Assembly: GCF_946479685.1 (NCBI RefSeq)
Contig: NZ_CAMLGS010000013.1
Location: 1-55,464, forward strand
Direction: 5' to 3'
DNA: 55,464 nucleotides
Source: an uncultured Methylotenera sp.
Lineage (GTDB): Bacteria > Pseudomonadota > Gammaproteobacteria > Burkholderiales > Methylophilaceae
Below, piece by piece: positions 1 to 8,872 of this stretch (position 1 is the stretch's first letter; each line of letters begins with the position of its first letter). A program made the position numbers and the translations under genes. The notes beneath the pieces were generated by a model. It had not been told where the DNA came from. It saw only the letters and a list, made by a program, of their open reading frames with translations, and ran no database searches.

Positions 1-2
1 AG

Positions 3-803
3 GCTGTAGCCAAGCTGGAACACAGCTTGGGTGCCAGCCTACTCAACCGTAGCACACGCCACCTTAGCTTAACCGAAGTTGGCACATCATTTTTTGATTA
101 CTGTAGCCGCATCCACGATGAAGCAGACCAAGCACATAAAATGATTGAAAGCCTGAACGCACAGCCACGCGGGGTGCTTAAGGTGGCAGCCTCAGTGGCT
201 TTCGGCACGCTACACATTGCGCCAGCAGTAGGCGATTTTCTGCATCGCTACCCTGAGCTTGATATTGACATGACCATTACCGACCGCGTAGTTGATTTAG
301 CTGAAGAAGGCTACGACCTTGTGATATGTGTCACCAGAAATCCACCCGAAGCGCTAGTTGCAAAAAAATTAGCACCAATCAGACGCAGACTGTGCGCCAC
401 CCCTGATTACTTCAAACAGTTCGGTACCCCACAATCGCCACAAGCACTGACCGAGCACAACTGCCTAGACTACATACACTCTGGGGACAGCGGCTTATGG
501 CGCTTTGAAGTTGCCGGTGATGAAATTTTGGTGCCGGTTTCCGGGCGATTACGCATTAATGATGACGAGGCATTATCACAAGTCGTGTTAGGCGGATTTG
601 GACTGGCACTATTACCCACTTTTATTATCGGCAAAGAGATACAAAGCAAGCGACTACAATCAGTACTGCCGGAATACATCCCCATTGACCAATACGTATA
701 TGCACTTTATCTACCCAAGCGGAATTTACCGCTAAAAACCCGCGCTTTGATAGACTTCCTCAGTGAGCGCTTTGGCGCAGAACCATATTGGGATAAAGAG
801 TAA
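3..803 (+). CDS. LysR-family transcriptional regulator (5' end cut by window)
   Basis: The reading frame is open from the first bases of the window, so the true start lies upstream; the first visible residues (AVAKLEHSLGASLLNRSTRH) are the second half of a LysR winged helix-turn-helix. The rest is the usual linker helix and a periplasmic-binding-like effector domain, with the family pattern of a hydrophobic core around 'RPPEALVAKKLAPIRRRLCATPDYF' (interrupted here for length; near bases 345-415). About 35-40 N-terminal residues are missing compared with the usual ~300. The protein is a DNA-binding activator or repressor in the cytoplasm; its target and inducer cannot be read from this window because the divergently placed gene it may control is outside. 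It is convergent with pyrC across a strong hairpin. Family call is secure, specific role unknown. Confidence 0.9.
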   Translation, partial: AVAKLEHSLGASLLNRSTRHLSLTEVGTSFFDYCSRIHDEADQAHKMIESLNAQPRGVLKVAASVAFGTLHIAPAVGDFLHRYPELDIDMTITDRVVDLAEEGYDLVICVTRNPPEALVAKKLAPIRRRLCATPDYFKQFGTPQSPQALTEHNCLDYIHSGDSGLWRFEVAGDEILVPVSGRLRINDDEALSQVVLGGFGLALLPTFIIGKEIQSKRLQSVLPEYIPIDQYVYALYLPKRNLPLKTRALIDFLSERFGAEPYWDKE

Positions 804-885
804 GATTAATACACTTCAGATATAAACGCAGCGGATACAAACACGGCAGACGCAAACCTGGCCAACACCAGCATAGCAGATACAA

Positions 886-920
886 AAATGGCGCCAGCTT
901 GAAAAAAACTGGCGCCATTT
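886..920. terminator. Bidirectional terminator between the LysR gene and pyrC
   Basis: A perfect 12-bp inverted repeat (arms 886-897 and 909-920, core TGGCGCCAG) has an 11-base loop. On the minus strand it is followed by a T-rich stretch, suiting it to end pyrC; on the plus strand it can end the LysR transcript. Confidence 0.8.
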
Positions 921-949
921 ACAAAACAAGCTGACGTTAACAGTTTAAG

Positions 950-1993
950 TTACAGCATTTTCCAATTAAGCATCTGGTCTGCACGTAACGGTACCAGCAC
1001 ATCCCCTTCGTACGGCAAGCTGCTAGGCACTTTCCAGCTTTCTTTCACTAACGTAATCTGCTCGGTATTGCGTGGTAGCCCGTAGAAATCGGCACCATAG
1101 AAGCTGGCAAACCCTTCCAACTTATCCAAAGCGCCAGCCAACTCAAACGCCTCCGCATAAAGCTCCATGGCCGTATGCGCCGTATACATACCAGCACAGC
1201 CACACGCAGCCTCTTTAGTGTGTCGCGCATGCGGTGCACTATCTGTACCCAAGAAGAATTTAGGGTTGCCCGATGTCGCCGCTTTTACCAACGCCACGCG
1301 GTGCTCCTCACGCTTCAAGATAGGCAGGCAATAATGGTGCGGCTGAATACCACCTTTAAACATGTCATTACGGTTCATCAATAAATGATGCGCGGTTACG
1401 GTAGCCGCCACATTGCTTGATGCCTGTGTTACAAAATCTGCCGCATCGCGCGTAGTGATATGCTCAAATACCACTCTTAAGCCAGGGAATTTCTTGAGTA
1501 GCGGAATCATATTGCGCTCAATAAACACGCGCTCACGGTCAAACACATCCACATCACTATCAGTCACCTCGGCGTGCGCCAGCAGTGGCATGCCTACTTT
1601 CTCCATAGCTTCCAGCGCTTTGACACAGTGCCCCAGGTTAGTTACGCCAGAGTCACTATTAGTCGTAGCGCCAGCCGGGTAAAGCTTTACCCCATGCACA
1701 ATGCCACTGGCTTTAGCGCGTTCAATCTCTTCTGCGGTGGTATTGTCCGTGAGGTACAAGGTCATCAGCGGCTCAAAATTTGCGCCTACCGGCAACGCGT
1801 TCAGAATGCGCTCACGGTATTCAATCGCTAGCGCAGTGGTAGTGACTGGCGGACGCAAATTAGGCATCACAATCGCACGAGCAAACTGCCTTGCGGTATC
1901 TGGCAGCACCGATTTAAGCGCGCCGCCATCCCTTAAATGTAAATGCCAGTCATCTGGGCGGGTAATGGTAAGTGAGTGTATAGGATTATTCAT
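950..1993 (-). CDS. pyrC: Dihydroorotase (class II, PyrC type)
   Basis: This enzyme interconverts N-carbamoyl-L-aspartate and dihydroorotate in the third step of pyrimidine synthesis, in the cytoplasm. The metal-binding motif HLHLRDG is near residue 17, followed by PNLRPPVT, the lysine region [13 protein letters not shown] whose Lys is carbamylated to bridge the two zinc ions in this family, and later VFEHITT and GTDSAPH motifs. The 347-residue length is normal. I start at ATG 1993; an in-frame TTG two codons earlier is also open but has no better ribosome site. The gene follows rsmI on the same strand, in the same frame, separated only by a run of 15-bp tandem repeats, so the two are probably cotranscribed. 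Product call is very secure. Confidence 0.97.
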   Translation of the reverse strand: MNNPIHSLTITRPDDWHLHLRDGGALKSVLPDTARQFARAIVMPNLRPPVTTTALAIEYRERILNALPVGANFEPLMTLYLTDNTTAEEIERAKASGIVHGVKLYPAGATTNSDSGVTNLGHCVKALEAMEKVGMPLLAHAEVTDSDVDVFDRERVFIERNMIPLLKKFPGLRVVFEHITTRDAADFVTQASSNVAATVTAHHLLMNRNDMFKGGIQPHHYCLPILKREEHRVALVKAATSGNPKFFLGTDSAPHARHTKEAACGCAGMYTAHTAMELYAEAFELAGALDKLEGFASFYGADFYGLPRNTEQITLVKESWKVPSSLPYEGDVLVPLRADQMLNWKML

Positions 1994-2000
1994 ATTCAAT

Positions 2001-2060
2001 AGCTCTAATTCAAATAGTTCTGATTCACATAATTCTGATTCACATAATTCTGATTCAACA
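2001..2060. repeat. Four-copy 15-bp tandem repeat in the pyrC leader
   Basis: Four successive 15-base units (2001-2015, 2016-2030, 2031-2045, 2046-2060) share the plus-strand pattern ARYTCTRATTCAMAT; the inner two are almost identical and the outer two are diverged. The block fills the space between the rsmI stop and the pyrC start and overlaps where the pyrC ribosome binding site should be. Because the unit is a multiple of three and rsmI and pyrC are in the same frame, the block stays open in the pyrC frame (repeated residues ESELC). Confidence 0.9.
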
Positions 2061-2071
2061 GTACGGATGGA

Positions 2072-2914
2072 TTATTCAGACTGCTGTTTTAGCTGCAGTG
2101 CAAACTCGTATAAAACATTCTTTTTTTCATGGGTAATTTCCGTGGCTAATTTAACCGCCTGCTTAAGCGGCAATTCTGCTAACAGCAGCTTTAAGATACG
2201 CACGGTTTCTTCCGGCAACTCTTCTGCATCTTTAATGGCAGCAGCTTCTACTAATAGCACAAACTCGCCACGCTGCTGATTGGTATCGGCCTCAAGCCAG
2301 GCCTCTGCCTCTGAGAGCGCACAGCTGTAGATGGTTTCAAAAGTTTTAGTCAACTCACGCGCAAAGGTAATGCGGCGCTCTGCACCCAATACTGCACACA
2401 TATCAGCGATGCTATCAACAATCCTATGTGGCGCTTCATAAAACACCAAGGTCACTTCTTGTGCTTTAAGCGCTTCTAGCGCTTTACGCCGCGCTGCACC
2501 ACTTGCAGGTAAAAAGCCGTGGAACAAAAAACCATTCTGCATGATACCGCTAGCCGATAGCGCCGTGATTACCGCACTTACCCCAGGCACCGGCACCACT
2601 TTCACGCCAGCCTTGCGCACCAAATCCACCACCACGGCGCCAGGGTCGCTAATGCCAGGCGTGCCGGCATCGGTCACCAGTGCAATACTCTCGCCCGCAT
2701 TCAGTTGCTGCAGCAATTTCTCTGCGGATTGATATTCATTATGCTCGTGTACCGCAATCAATTTTTTACTGATGCCAAAATGACTGAGCAAGCCCGAGGT
2801 GTGGCGTGTGTCTTCTGCCGCAATCGCATCTACCGCTTTCAGCGTTTCTAACGCGCGCAGGGTAATATCTTGCAGATTTCCAATTGGCGTTGCGACAACA
2901 TATAATATGCCCAT
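2072..2914 (-). CDS. rsmI: 16S rRNA (cytidine1402-2'-O)-methyltransferase
   Basis: RsmI uses S-adenosylmethionine to methylate the 2'-OH of C1402 in the decoding centre of 16S rRNA. The start is diagnostic: MGILYVVATPIGNLQDITLR, followed by AEDTRHTSGLLSHFGI, then the SAM-binding VTDAGTPGISDPG and the PGVSAVITALSASG segment of the tetrapyrrole methylase fold, and the FYEAPHR motif. I take ATG 2914 as start; a TTG three codons upstream is in frame but would make an unconserved extension. The gene is divergent from lpoA, with the two starts only 15 bases apart, so each promoter lies in the other gene. The 280-residue length is normal. Divergent rsmI/lpoA is a widely conserved arrangement. Confidence 0.96.
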   Translation of the reverse strand: MGILYVVATPIGNLQDITLRALETLKAVDAIAAEDTRHTSGLLSHFGISKKLIAVHEHNEYQSAEKLLQQLNAGESIALVTDAGTPGISDPGAVVVDLVRKAGVKVVPVPGVSAVITALSASGIMQNGFLFHGFLPASGAARRKALEALKAQEVTLVFYEAPHRIVDSIADMCAVLGAERRITFARELTKTFETIYSCALSEAEAWLEADTNQQRGEFVLLVEAAAIKDAEELPEETVRILKLLLAELPLKQAVKLATEITHEKKNVLYEFALQLKQQSE

Positions 2915-2929
2915 AGGATACAAAACTTA

Positions 2930-4543
2930 ATGACTAATAATTTAATAAACATCATTTTAGCAACATGCCTGCTTTTTAGCAGTTTAAATTTAGCTGCAGA
3001 GCAAATCAGCTCGCCTAACAATAAAACGGACAACAAAGCTGAAGCACAGTTTTTAGCCGGTGAAGCCTGCCTCAAACAGTCCAACGCAGCATGCGCAATG
3101 GCAGCTTTGGCAAAAATACCAAGCAGTTCACCGTACGCCAAGTTACTTCAAGGTGAAATTGCCTACAGCAAGCAATCCTTAGATCAAGCCTTGCAGCTAC
3201 TACTGCCATTACAGGCAGAAAGCCAGCTCAGCTCACCTGCCAAAATTAGCTTGCATCAACATCTGGCAAAAGCCTTTGCACAACTACAGGACCCCGAGCA
3301 AGCGCTGCTCCATTTATTACAAGTGGATTTAGCGCTATCAGCCACATCTGACAACAACCCAAAAGATGCGATCACAGCCAACCAGGCACAAATATGGAGC
3401 TTACTCAGCAAGCTAGACCAAGGCGAACTACTGGCAATGCGCGGCAACAATACAGACGATAATCTCCAAGGCTGGATTGATTTAGCACTAGCGGCAAAAA
3501 ACCAAGACCTTAGTAGCAGCTTAAAAAGCTGGCAAATCAACTATCCAGACCACGCAGCTGCCACGTTCGCAAGCAGTTTGCAGCCACCTAATACCAAGCA
3601 AAATGCAACGCAAGCACTCAAGCTGCCATCAGCCGACGCGATTGCCATTAGCTACCTCCCCACCTCAGATGCGGATAACGAAAGAGTAGAAGCATTCAAG
3701 ACCGGCCTGAGCACAGCACTGACACAGCAAGGTTTGGAAAACGCGATTCTAATTTACACCGAAACTAACAATAACTCTGACCATCAGGAACAAAGCCTAG
3801 CCAATAGCCCGTATGCTATCACCCTAGACTTTGGCCTAGCGGCTGATGCTGCCACTCAGCAACAGACAAGTCCGCAAGCATTAACACTAGGCTTAGACCT
3901 CTATGCCGAGGCCGCACAACTTGCTAAATTTGCAGCAAAGAATGCGATTCACGATGTCGCTATTCTCACTACGGAGAGTACTACTTCCATCCAGATGTTG
4001 AGAAGCCTCAACGCTGCGTGGCAACAAGTATTCAACCTAAGCACAGAACACAACAACTTTAACGTCATCACCCTGGCGCAAAACATCGCAGCGAATGATA
4101 CTAGCCTGCTCGATATCCAGTCCAAAATCAACGCCAAAGCACATGATATGGTAATACTGGCGCTACCCGCGGCTGACGCGCGCATTATCAAACCCTACCT
4201 CAACGCAGGCACTCCCACGCTAGCATTCTCCAACCTACATGAAACCGATATCGACCCCACATTGAACAGTGTGCGTTTTGTAGAAATTCCTTTTCTATTA
4301 GCAGCCAACACACAATTCAGCGCATATCAAAGTGCCGCAGCAGCACTAAGCTCGAATGACTTGTTACGCTGGTATGCGTTAGGGGTAGATGCACTATCAA
4401 TCTTAGCCGCCTCACAGCAAGTCAACGACAAAGAGGTTCTGCTCAATGGACTTTCAGGCACCATCAGCATCCAACGTGGCAACATCACACGCCAGCCAGC
4501 GATGGCCAGATTCACTTACGAAGGCGTTAGCCAAGAGCGGTAA
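2930..4543 (+). CDS. LppC/LpoA-like penicillin-binding protein activator
   Basis: Position (divergent from rsmI, upstream of yraN and a BON lipoprotein) and layout match the LppC family, whose E. coli member LpoA is an outer-membrane activator of the peptidoglycan synthase PBP1A. Residues 1-23 are a hydrophobic export signal. A helical, Ala/Gln-rich N-terminal part (residues ~35-200) fits the TPR-like domain, and residues ~215-530 have the alternating strand/helix pattern of a two-lobed periplasmic-binding fold, with AKFAAKNAIHDVAILTT and RWYALGVDALSIL as the most family-like stretches. The only early Cys is in ILATC, a poor lipobox with Thr before the Cys, so lipidation is doubtful, unlike the E. 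coli protein. Family call good, exact partner inferred. Confidence 0.82.
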   Translation: MTNNLINIILATCLLFSSLNLAAEQISSPNNKTDNKAEAQFLAGEACLKQSNAACAMAALAKIPSSSPYAKLLQGEIAYSKQSLDQALQLLLPLQAESQLSSPAKISLHQHLAKAFAQLQDPEQALLHLLQVDLALSATSDNNPKDAITANQAQIWSLLSKLDQGELLAMRGNNTDDNLQGWIDLALAAKNQDLSSSLKSWQINYPDHAAATFASSLQPPNTKQNATQALKLPSADAIAISYLPTSDADNERVEAFKTGLSTALTQQGLENAILIYTETNNNSDHQEQSLANSPYAITLDFGLAADAATQQQTSPQALTLGLDLYAEAAQLAKFAAKNAIHDVAILTTESTTSIQMLRSLNAAWQQVFNLSTEHNNFNVITLAQNIAANDTSLLDIQSKINAKAHDMVILALPAADARIIKPYLNAGTPTLAFSNLHETDIDPTLNSVRFVEIPFLLAANTQFSAYQSAAAALSSNDLLRWYALGVDALSILAASQQVNDKEVLLNGLSGTISIQRGNITRQPAMARFTYEGVSQER

Positions 4544-4584
4544 ATACAAGAACGGTAAACAATAAAACCAATACAATCAAACAC

Positions 4585-4944
4585 ATGTCCACGCAACCAC
4601 AAGCCAGGAACATCACTGAAGGTCAGCTGGCAGAGCAAATTGCTGCAACTTTTCTGCAAAACAACGGACTCACCGTAATAGAAAAAAACTTTCGCTCTGC
4701 CTACGGTGAGATTGATCTCATCATGCGCGATGGTAAAACGCTGGTTTTTGTAGAGGTGCGTTTACGCAGCAATACTAAATTTGGCGGTGCAGGCATGAGC
4801 ATCAACTCAAGCAAACAGCAAAAACTCACGCGAACAGCAGAACGCTACCTACAGTTACATGGCGATAGCGCCTGCCGCTTTGACGCAATTTTGATGCATG
4901 CACTTGATATAACCGCAGTAGAATGGATAAAAGATGCATTCTGA
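4585..4944 (+). CDS. yraN: YraN family protein (UPF0102)
   Basis: A 119-residue protein of the YraN/UPF0102 family, which has a restriction-endonuclease-like fold and no firmly established role. The recognisable core is GQLAEQIAATFLQNNG followed by EKNFRSAYGEIDLIMRDG and LVFVEVRLRS, which carries the E...D...E-x-K-like acidic positions of the fold (the last position is R here, in VEVRLRS). The gene follows lpoA by 41 bases and precedes the BON-domain lipoprotein gene, the same order seen around E. coli yraN, except that diaA, which sits between them in E. coli, is absent here. Cotranscription with lpoA is likely. Confidence 0.93.
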   Translation: MSTQPQARNITEGQLAEQIAATFLQNNGLTVIEKNFRSAYGEIDLIMRDGKTLVFVEVRLRSNTKFGGAGMSINSSKQQKLTRTAERYLQLHGDSACRFDAILMHALDITAVEWIKDAF

Positions 4945-4990
4945 ACGACTTTTATCCACCATTAACCCATCCCAATCATAAAGGACCTTC

Positions 4991-5578
4991 ATGATGAAAC
5001 TACCGAACGAACTATTTGCGATTAAACTATTTGCCGCCATCGCATTAGCCACACAAATCAGCGCCTGTGTGCCTGTTGTTGTAGGTGGTGCAGCAGCGAC
5101 TGGCGCCATGGCAGCAGATAGACGTACTTCTGGCGTCTATGTTGAAGATCAGAATATCGAACTAAAAGCGATTAAGAAAATTTATGACAACTTGGGCGAA
5201 GAGTCACACGTCAACGTCACTAGTTACAAAGGCAATGTGCTATTAACTGGCGAAGTGCCTAATGAGCAGGCAAAAACGCAGGCTGGTAATGTCATTTTAG
5301 GCACAGAGAGCGTGCGCAGCCTTACTAATGAATTAGTGATTGGCCCGAAAACTTCACTTAGTTCACGCGCTAACGACTCATTCCTCACATCAAAAGTTAA
5401 AACACAGTTTGTCACTGAAAATCGCTTTAGTGCTAACTATGTCAAAGTCGTGACTGAAAACAGTATTGTTTACCTGATGGGTTATGTCACACAAAAAGAA
5501 GCGGATGCCGCGGTAGAGATTGCACGCAATGTCAGCGGCGTAACAACCGTGGTCAAAGTATTTGAATACATGCCATAA
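4991..5578 (+). CDS. BON-domain outer-membrane lipoprotein, DolP/YraP-like
   Basis: A 195-residue exported protein with a signal ending in ATQISAC, so Cys26 is the likely lipidated residue, followed by a Val/Gly/Ala-rich linker. Two BON domains follow, roughly residues 55-120 and 130-195, each with the family's conserved Gly in a hydrophobic strand (YKGNVLLTGEVPNEQAKTQA and NSIVYLMGYVTQKEADAAVE). The E. coli homologue DolP helps preserve the outer-membrane barrier and supports amidase activation at the division site. It follows yraN, as in many proteobacteria. A hairpin with a T-rich 3' side ends the cluster. Family call is strong; equivalence to DolP is from architecture and neighbourhood. 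Confidence 0.9.
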   Translation: MMKLPNELFAIKLFAAIALATQISACVPVVVGGAAATGAMAADRRTSGVYVEDQNIELKAIKKIYDNLGEESHVNVTSYKGNVLLTGEVPNEQAKTQAGNVILGTESVRSLTNELVIGPKTSLSSRANDSFLTSKVKTQFVTENRFSANYVKVVTENSIVYLMGYVTQKEADAAVEIARNVSGVTTVVKVFEYMP

Positions 5579-5608
5579 CCCGCATTAACCGAAACAACAT
5601 ACGTTTGA

Positions 5609-5655
5609 ACAAGACAGCCTGCATAAAATAGATTTAACAATTCAGGCTGTTTTGT
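5609..5655 (+). terminator. Terminator after the BON lipoprotein gene
   Basis: Arms 5609-5621 and 5643-5655 pair over 13 bases with one mismatch (core CAGGCTGT) around a 21-base AT-rich loop, and the 3' arm ends in a T-rich run. Confidence 0.7.
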
Positions 5656-5735
5656 CCACAAATATGCAAGCATGCCCATCGCGCCAGCAACATCCAAGAC
5701 GTCTAAATATTATGTTGCTTTTGAAAGCAGGTACA

Positions 5736-5763
5736 TTTTCATGCTGACTGGCAATGCTATAAT
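5736..5763 (+). promoter_or_regulatory. Putative sigma70 promoter for the DUF3579 gene
   Basis: A perfect -10 hexamer TATAAT (5758-5763) is preceded at 16 bases by TTTTCA (5736-5741; four of six matches to the -35 consensus). It lies about 50 bases before the start codon at 5812. Confidence 0.6.
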
Positions 5764-5811
5764 ATAGGCAACTCTAAAGCTGTTTCGCAGCGCTATCATT
5801 GGTAAATATAA

Positions 5812-6129
5812 ATGACTACAGACCACAAAAACGCCCCAGAACTTCAGGAAATCATTATTGAAGGCAACACGCGTGCAGGCAAACCGTTCCGCCCTAGCGA
5901 CTGGGTAGACCGCATGTGCAGCACCTACGCGACTTTTGGCGATGACCGCAAGCTAAAATACTCACCGTATTTAAAACCAAGAGTAGTTAACGGCGTGCGC
6001 TGCTTGGCAGTTGATTTGAAATTGAAAGTGGTGAACCCTGAAGGCTACGCACAATTGATGCACTTTGCCGATGAAAACCAGCTCAATGTGCTCGATAGCA
6101 GCGGCAACAGCATTCCGGTACCTCACTAG
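5812..6129 (+). CDS. DUF3579 domain-containing protein
   Basis: A 105-residue cytoplasmic protein that I recognise as the betaproteobacterial DUF3579 family from the segments EIIIEGNTRAGKPFRPSDWV, DRMCSTYATFGDDRKLKYSP and VRCLAVDLKLKVVNPEGY. No function is established for the family and no catalytic motif is evident. It has no signal peptide or membrane segment. It stands alone with its own promoter (TATAAT at 5758) and ends at a hairpin shared with the convergent thioredoxin-like gene. It is not part of an obvious operon. Confidence 0.88.
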   Translation: MTTDHKNAPELQEIIIEGNTRAGKPFRPSDWVDRMCSTYATFGDDRKLKYSPYLKPRVVNGVRCLAVDLKLKVVNPEGYAQLMHFADENQLNVLDSSGNSIPVPH

Positions 6130-6142
6130 TCACCGACCTCAA

Positions 6143-6176
6143 GCTCATGTGCTATAAGCAATAAACACACATGAGC
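6143..6176. terminator. Convergent terminator hairpin
   Basis: A perfect 9-bp inverted repeat (GCTCATGTG at 6143-6151, its complement at 6168-6176) lies between two converging genes and is followed on the plus strand by CTCTTGTT. It probably ends both transcripts. Confidence 0.6.
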
Positions 6177-6207
6177 CTCTTGTTGGCCGAGCGCCAACCA
6201 TTCAAGC

Positions 6208-6684
6208 CTAACGGCCAGTACCAGCCTTAATCAACCCTTCTATATAAGGTTTGGTTACAATACCGCGCTTGATTTTCACCAACTTACCTTTCGGGTTGTA
6301 AATAAAAGTGGTTGGCATCACATCCGCCGCACCAATCTGCTCAACCACGCTGTCATCCCCCAGCACGATCGGGTACGACATCAACATATCATCGACATAA
6401 GCTTTGACTTCACTCACATCCTTATAGTCAAACACCACGCCAAGCACCATCAGGTCTTTTTGGCGATGCTGGTCATACAAGTTAACCAAATCGGGCACCT
6501 CTTCCAGACATGGCGGACACCAGGTGGCCCAATAATTAACCAATACCCACTTACCCTTGTACTGCGTAAGCTGATGCTGCACCCCAGCCATATCTTTCAG
6601 TAAGAAATTAGACTTCGTCGCTACTTCAGCACTCGCCAACTGACTACACACCAACATCAGCAAACCCAATAAAAACTTATACAT
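6208..6684 (-). CDS. TlpA/ResA-like periplasmic thioredoxin-fold protein
   Basis: A 158-residue exported redoxin. I start at ATG 6684 (MYKFLLGLLMLVCSQLASAE), which gives a clean signal peptide cleaved after ASA; a GTGGGG ribosome site lies five bases upstream, while the longer reading adds five unconserved residues. The mature part is an AhpC/TSA-type thioredoxin fold with the redox motif WATWCPPC and the cis-Pro segment ADVMPTTFIYNPKG. Such proteins reduce disulfides in the periplasm, often for cytochrome c maturation or as general thiol reductases. There is no membrane-anchor partner next to it, so its electron donor is unknown. Confidence 0.9.
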   Translation of the reverse strand: MYKFLLGLLMLVCSQLASAEVATKSNFLLKDMAGVQHQLTQYKGKWVLVNYWATWCPPCLEEVPDLVNLYDQHRQKDLMVLGVVFDYKDVSEVKAYVDDMLMSYPIVLGDDSVVEQIGAADVMPTTFIYNPKGKLVKIKRGIVTKPYIEGLIKAGTGR

Positions 6685-6856
6685 AACCCCACCACACAAA
6701 CAGCAAACTACGCTTTACTGTTAAAAAAATTAACATGCTAGCAAAAACATTTTTTTAGATGTATGCTAGCCGTAACATATTGTTTATACTAAATTTCATA
6801 TAGGCAATATCATACAATCATCTACATACAATAAATTGATTGCAAAAAAAAATAAT

Positions 6857-8419
6857 ATGGCATTGAACCTTAATATTCCAGCATTGCAAGAACACTCGGT
6901 ATTTATTGCGGAGACACGCCCGCAGCGAATACTCCAATTACTGCAGGAAATTAACTCGCAAGAGCCGGCTGATATCGCCACGCATTTACACAACGAGTTG
7001 GAAACGCTGAATCGCCAGAAAGTTTCCCCTAACCAAAGAACGCAAGCGCTAGACTGCTACCGCAGCCTGATTATCAGTGTAACCACGGCACTTGCAGCAG
7101 ACTATATCAACTCCACGCTACCGCTTGAAGATAAAGCCAAATCTGCCGCCACCGCCTGCGAAGCACTGTGGCTAGAACTAGGTTATGGTTACAAGCTAGT
7201 GCTAATCGATTTACAGAACCAGCTTATTAAATTGCGCACAGATAAAAGCTCCGCACTAGCTATCCAGCGCGCAATGCACGCAATCGCCGAATACACCTTG
7301 GTACATTACCAAACCTATTTAACGCCGCCCAGCCATGTCTGGAGCGATTTACATCAGCTTTACTTCTGCGCAGCCAAGCTTGGCATTCTATATAACAGTA
7401 TTCCGGCCGACGCCACACCAACCCAAGCGAAAAACCACGCCCATTTACTGACCTCTATTGAGGACACTTATAAACACACACTACTGGTGAGTCTGGCACA
7501 ACCGCACCACCTGATACAGCAAGATATCAGTGCCGTTGCCGACTACTTGGCACACCACATTCAGGCGGCGCGCGTGACCGCAATCGAGCCATTAGAAAAC
7601 AGCTCGGGCGCATTTATCATTAACTTAACGTCAGATGCACCACCCACCCCATACAGCAAACTCAAGTCAGCTCCCAACCCAGACTCAGAACTGCTGTTAC
7701 ATACCATAGACCTGATACGTGGCATACATGAAGACCTGAACAAACTGCAAAATCGCAGCGTACCTGCTAATGGCAGCATTAACGCGGATGCCAATCACAA
7801 TGACTACATTGAGTTACTGTCTTACCTAATTACCAACTGGGGTATTTCGCCTAAGCGTATATTTAACCGCTCGGCTAAGAACGGCGATATCGACATCGTT
7901 GCTGGCATTGAAGACATACACAATATCATCACTGCCTCAAACGCCAATAACGGCAGCCCTTCACAAGCCTATCAGGTAACGCCTTCACACTGGAAGATAC
8001 TGAATATCAGTGCCAACGGCATCTCCATCAGACGCTACCATACCGCAAAGAAAAATATCAAAGTCGGCGGCTTAATTGCATTAAAAGCCAAGAATGAGCA
8101 GCAGTGGTCAATCGGACTGGTGAAATGGGCTAACTGCGGCACCAGAGACCGCTTAGATATTGGCGTACAGTTGATTGCCCCATATGCAGACAGCGCTTTT
8201 GCACAGGCCTTTCAGCACAGCAGCAATAGTAAAATACTTAAACTGCCAGAAATCAGCGCCATGAACCAAGCGGCCACCATCATCGCACCCAGGGGCACTT
8301 ATATCCACGGCCGCCAGCTTACATTTACCTGCAACCACAATACCGTGCAAGCATCTCTTAACCGGCTAATAGAAAGAACACATGACATTGAGCGCATTCA
8401 GTTCAACATCATGAATTAA
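6857..8419 (+). CDS. Uncharacterised protein with a PilZ-like C-terminal domain
   Basis: A 520-residue cytoplasmic protein without signal or membrane segments. I do not recognise residues 1-330, which are predominantly helical. Near residues 375-440 it has a motif resembling PilZ: ILNISANGISIRRYH followed by KVGGLIALK and WSIGLVKWANCG, with the Asn/Ser-x-x-Gly turn and following strands typical of that beta barrel. The RxxxR motif that PilZ domains use to bind cyclic di-GMP is not visible before the turn, so nucleotide binding is uncertain. I prefer ATG 6857 (MALNLNIP) to an upstream TTG at 6836; neither has a good ribosome site. It is a single gene between the TlpA-like gene and trxA. Confidence 0.7.
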   Translation: MALNLNIPALQEHSVFIAETRPQRILQLLQEINSQEPADIATHLHNELETLNRQKVSPNQRTQALDCYRSLIISVTTALAADYINSTLPLEDKAKSAATACEALWLELGYGYKLVLIDLQNQLIKLRTDKSSALAIQRAMHAIAEYTLVHYQTYLTPPSHVWSDLHQLYFCAAKLGILYNSIPADATPTQAKNHAHLLTSIEDTYKHTLLVSLAQPHHLIQQDISAVADYLAHHIQAARVTAIEPLENSSGAFIINLTSDAPPTPYSKLKSAPNPDSELLLHTIDLIRGIHEDLNKLQNRSVPANGSINADANHNDYIELLSYLITNWGISPKRIFNRSAKNGDIDIVAGIEDIHNIITASNANNGSPSQAYQVTPSHWKILNISANGISIRRYHTAKKNIKVGGLIALKAKNEQQWSIGLVKWANCGTRDRLDIGVQLIAPYADSAFAQAFQHSSNSKILKLPEISAMNQAATIIAPRGTYIHGRQLTFTCNHNTVQASLNRLIERTHDIERIQFNIMN

Positions 8420-8518
8420 ATCTTATTCGGCACAATTAGACTTCACTAAAACATTTTTTTTCGTTACGATACACATTTTCAAGTATTATTTAGTCATATT
8501 CAATTTAAAGGTTTTTCT

Positions 8519-8845
8519 ATGAGCGAACACATCACACACCTTAGCGATGCAAGTTTTGAACAAGATGTTCTACAATCGCAAATCCCAGTGCTAGTAGACT
8601 ACTGGGCAGAGTGGTGTGGTCCATGCAAAATGATTGCACCAATTCTTGATGAAATTTCAAAAGAATATGCTGGCCGCATCAAGGTTGCTAAACTAAACAT
8701 TGATGACAACCAACAAACGCCACCAAAATACGGCATTCGCGGTATCCCTACCCTAATGTTGTTTAAAAATGGTAATGTAGAAGCAACTAAAGTTGGCGCA
8801 CTATCTAAGTCACAACTGACCGCTTTTATTGACAGCAACATCTAA
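8519..8845 (+). CDS. trxA: Thioredoxin 1
   Basis: A 108-residue thioredoxin that reduces protein disulfides in the cytoplasm and is itself reduced by NADPH-dependent thioredoxin reductase. The catalytic motif is intact in [15 protein letters not shown], the buried acid position is in [10 protein letters not shown], and the cis-Pro loop is [12 protein letters not shown]. Length and sequence match TrxA. It sits directly upstream of rho, an arrangement common across proteobacteria. A long hairpin lies between them, so rho probably has additional transcription of its own. Confidence 0.97.
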   Translation: MSEHITHLSDASFEQDVLQSQIPVLVDYWAEWCGPCKMIAPILDEISKEYAGRIKVAKLNIDDNQQTPPKYGIRGIPTLMLFKNGNVEATKVGALSKSQLTAFIDSNI

Positions 8846-8872
8846 ACCCTTTACCCTAAGCATAAATCAAGC

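Noticed and set aside
2001..2060. CRISPR array or phage repeat
   Set aside because: Units of 15 bp with no spacers; it is a simple tandem repeat.
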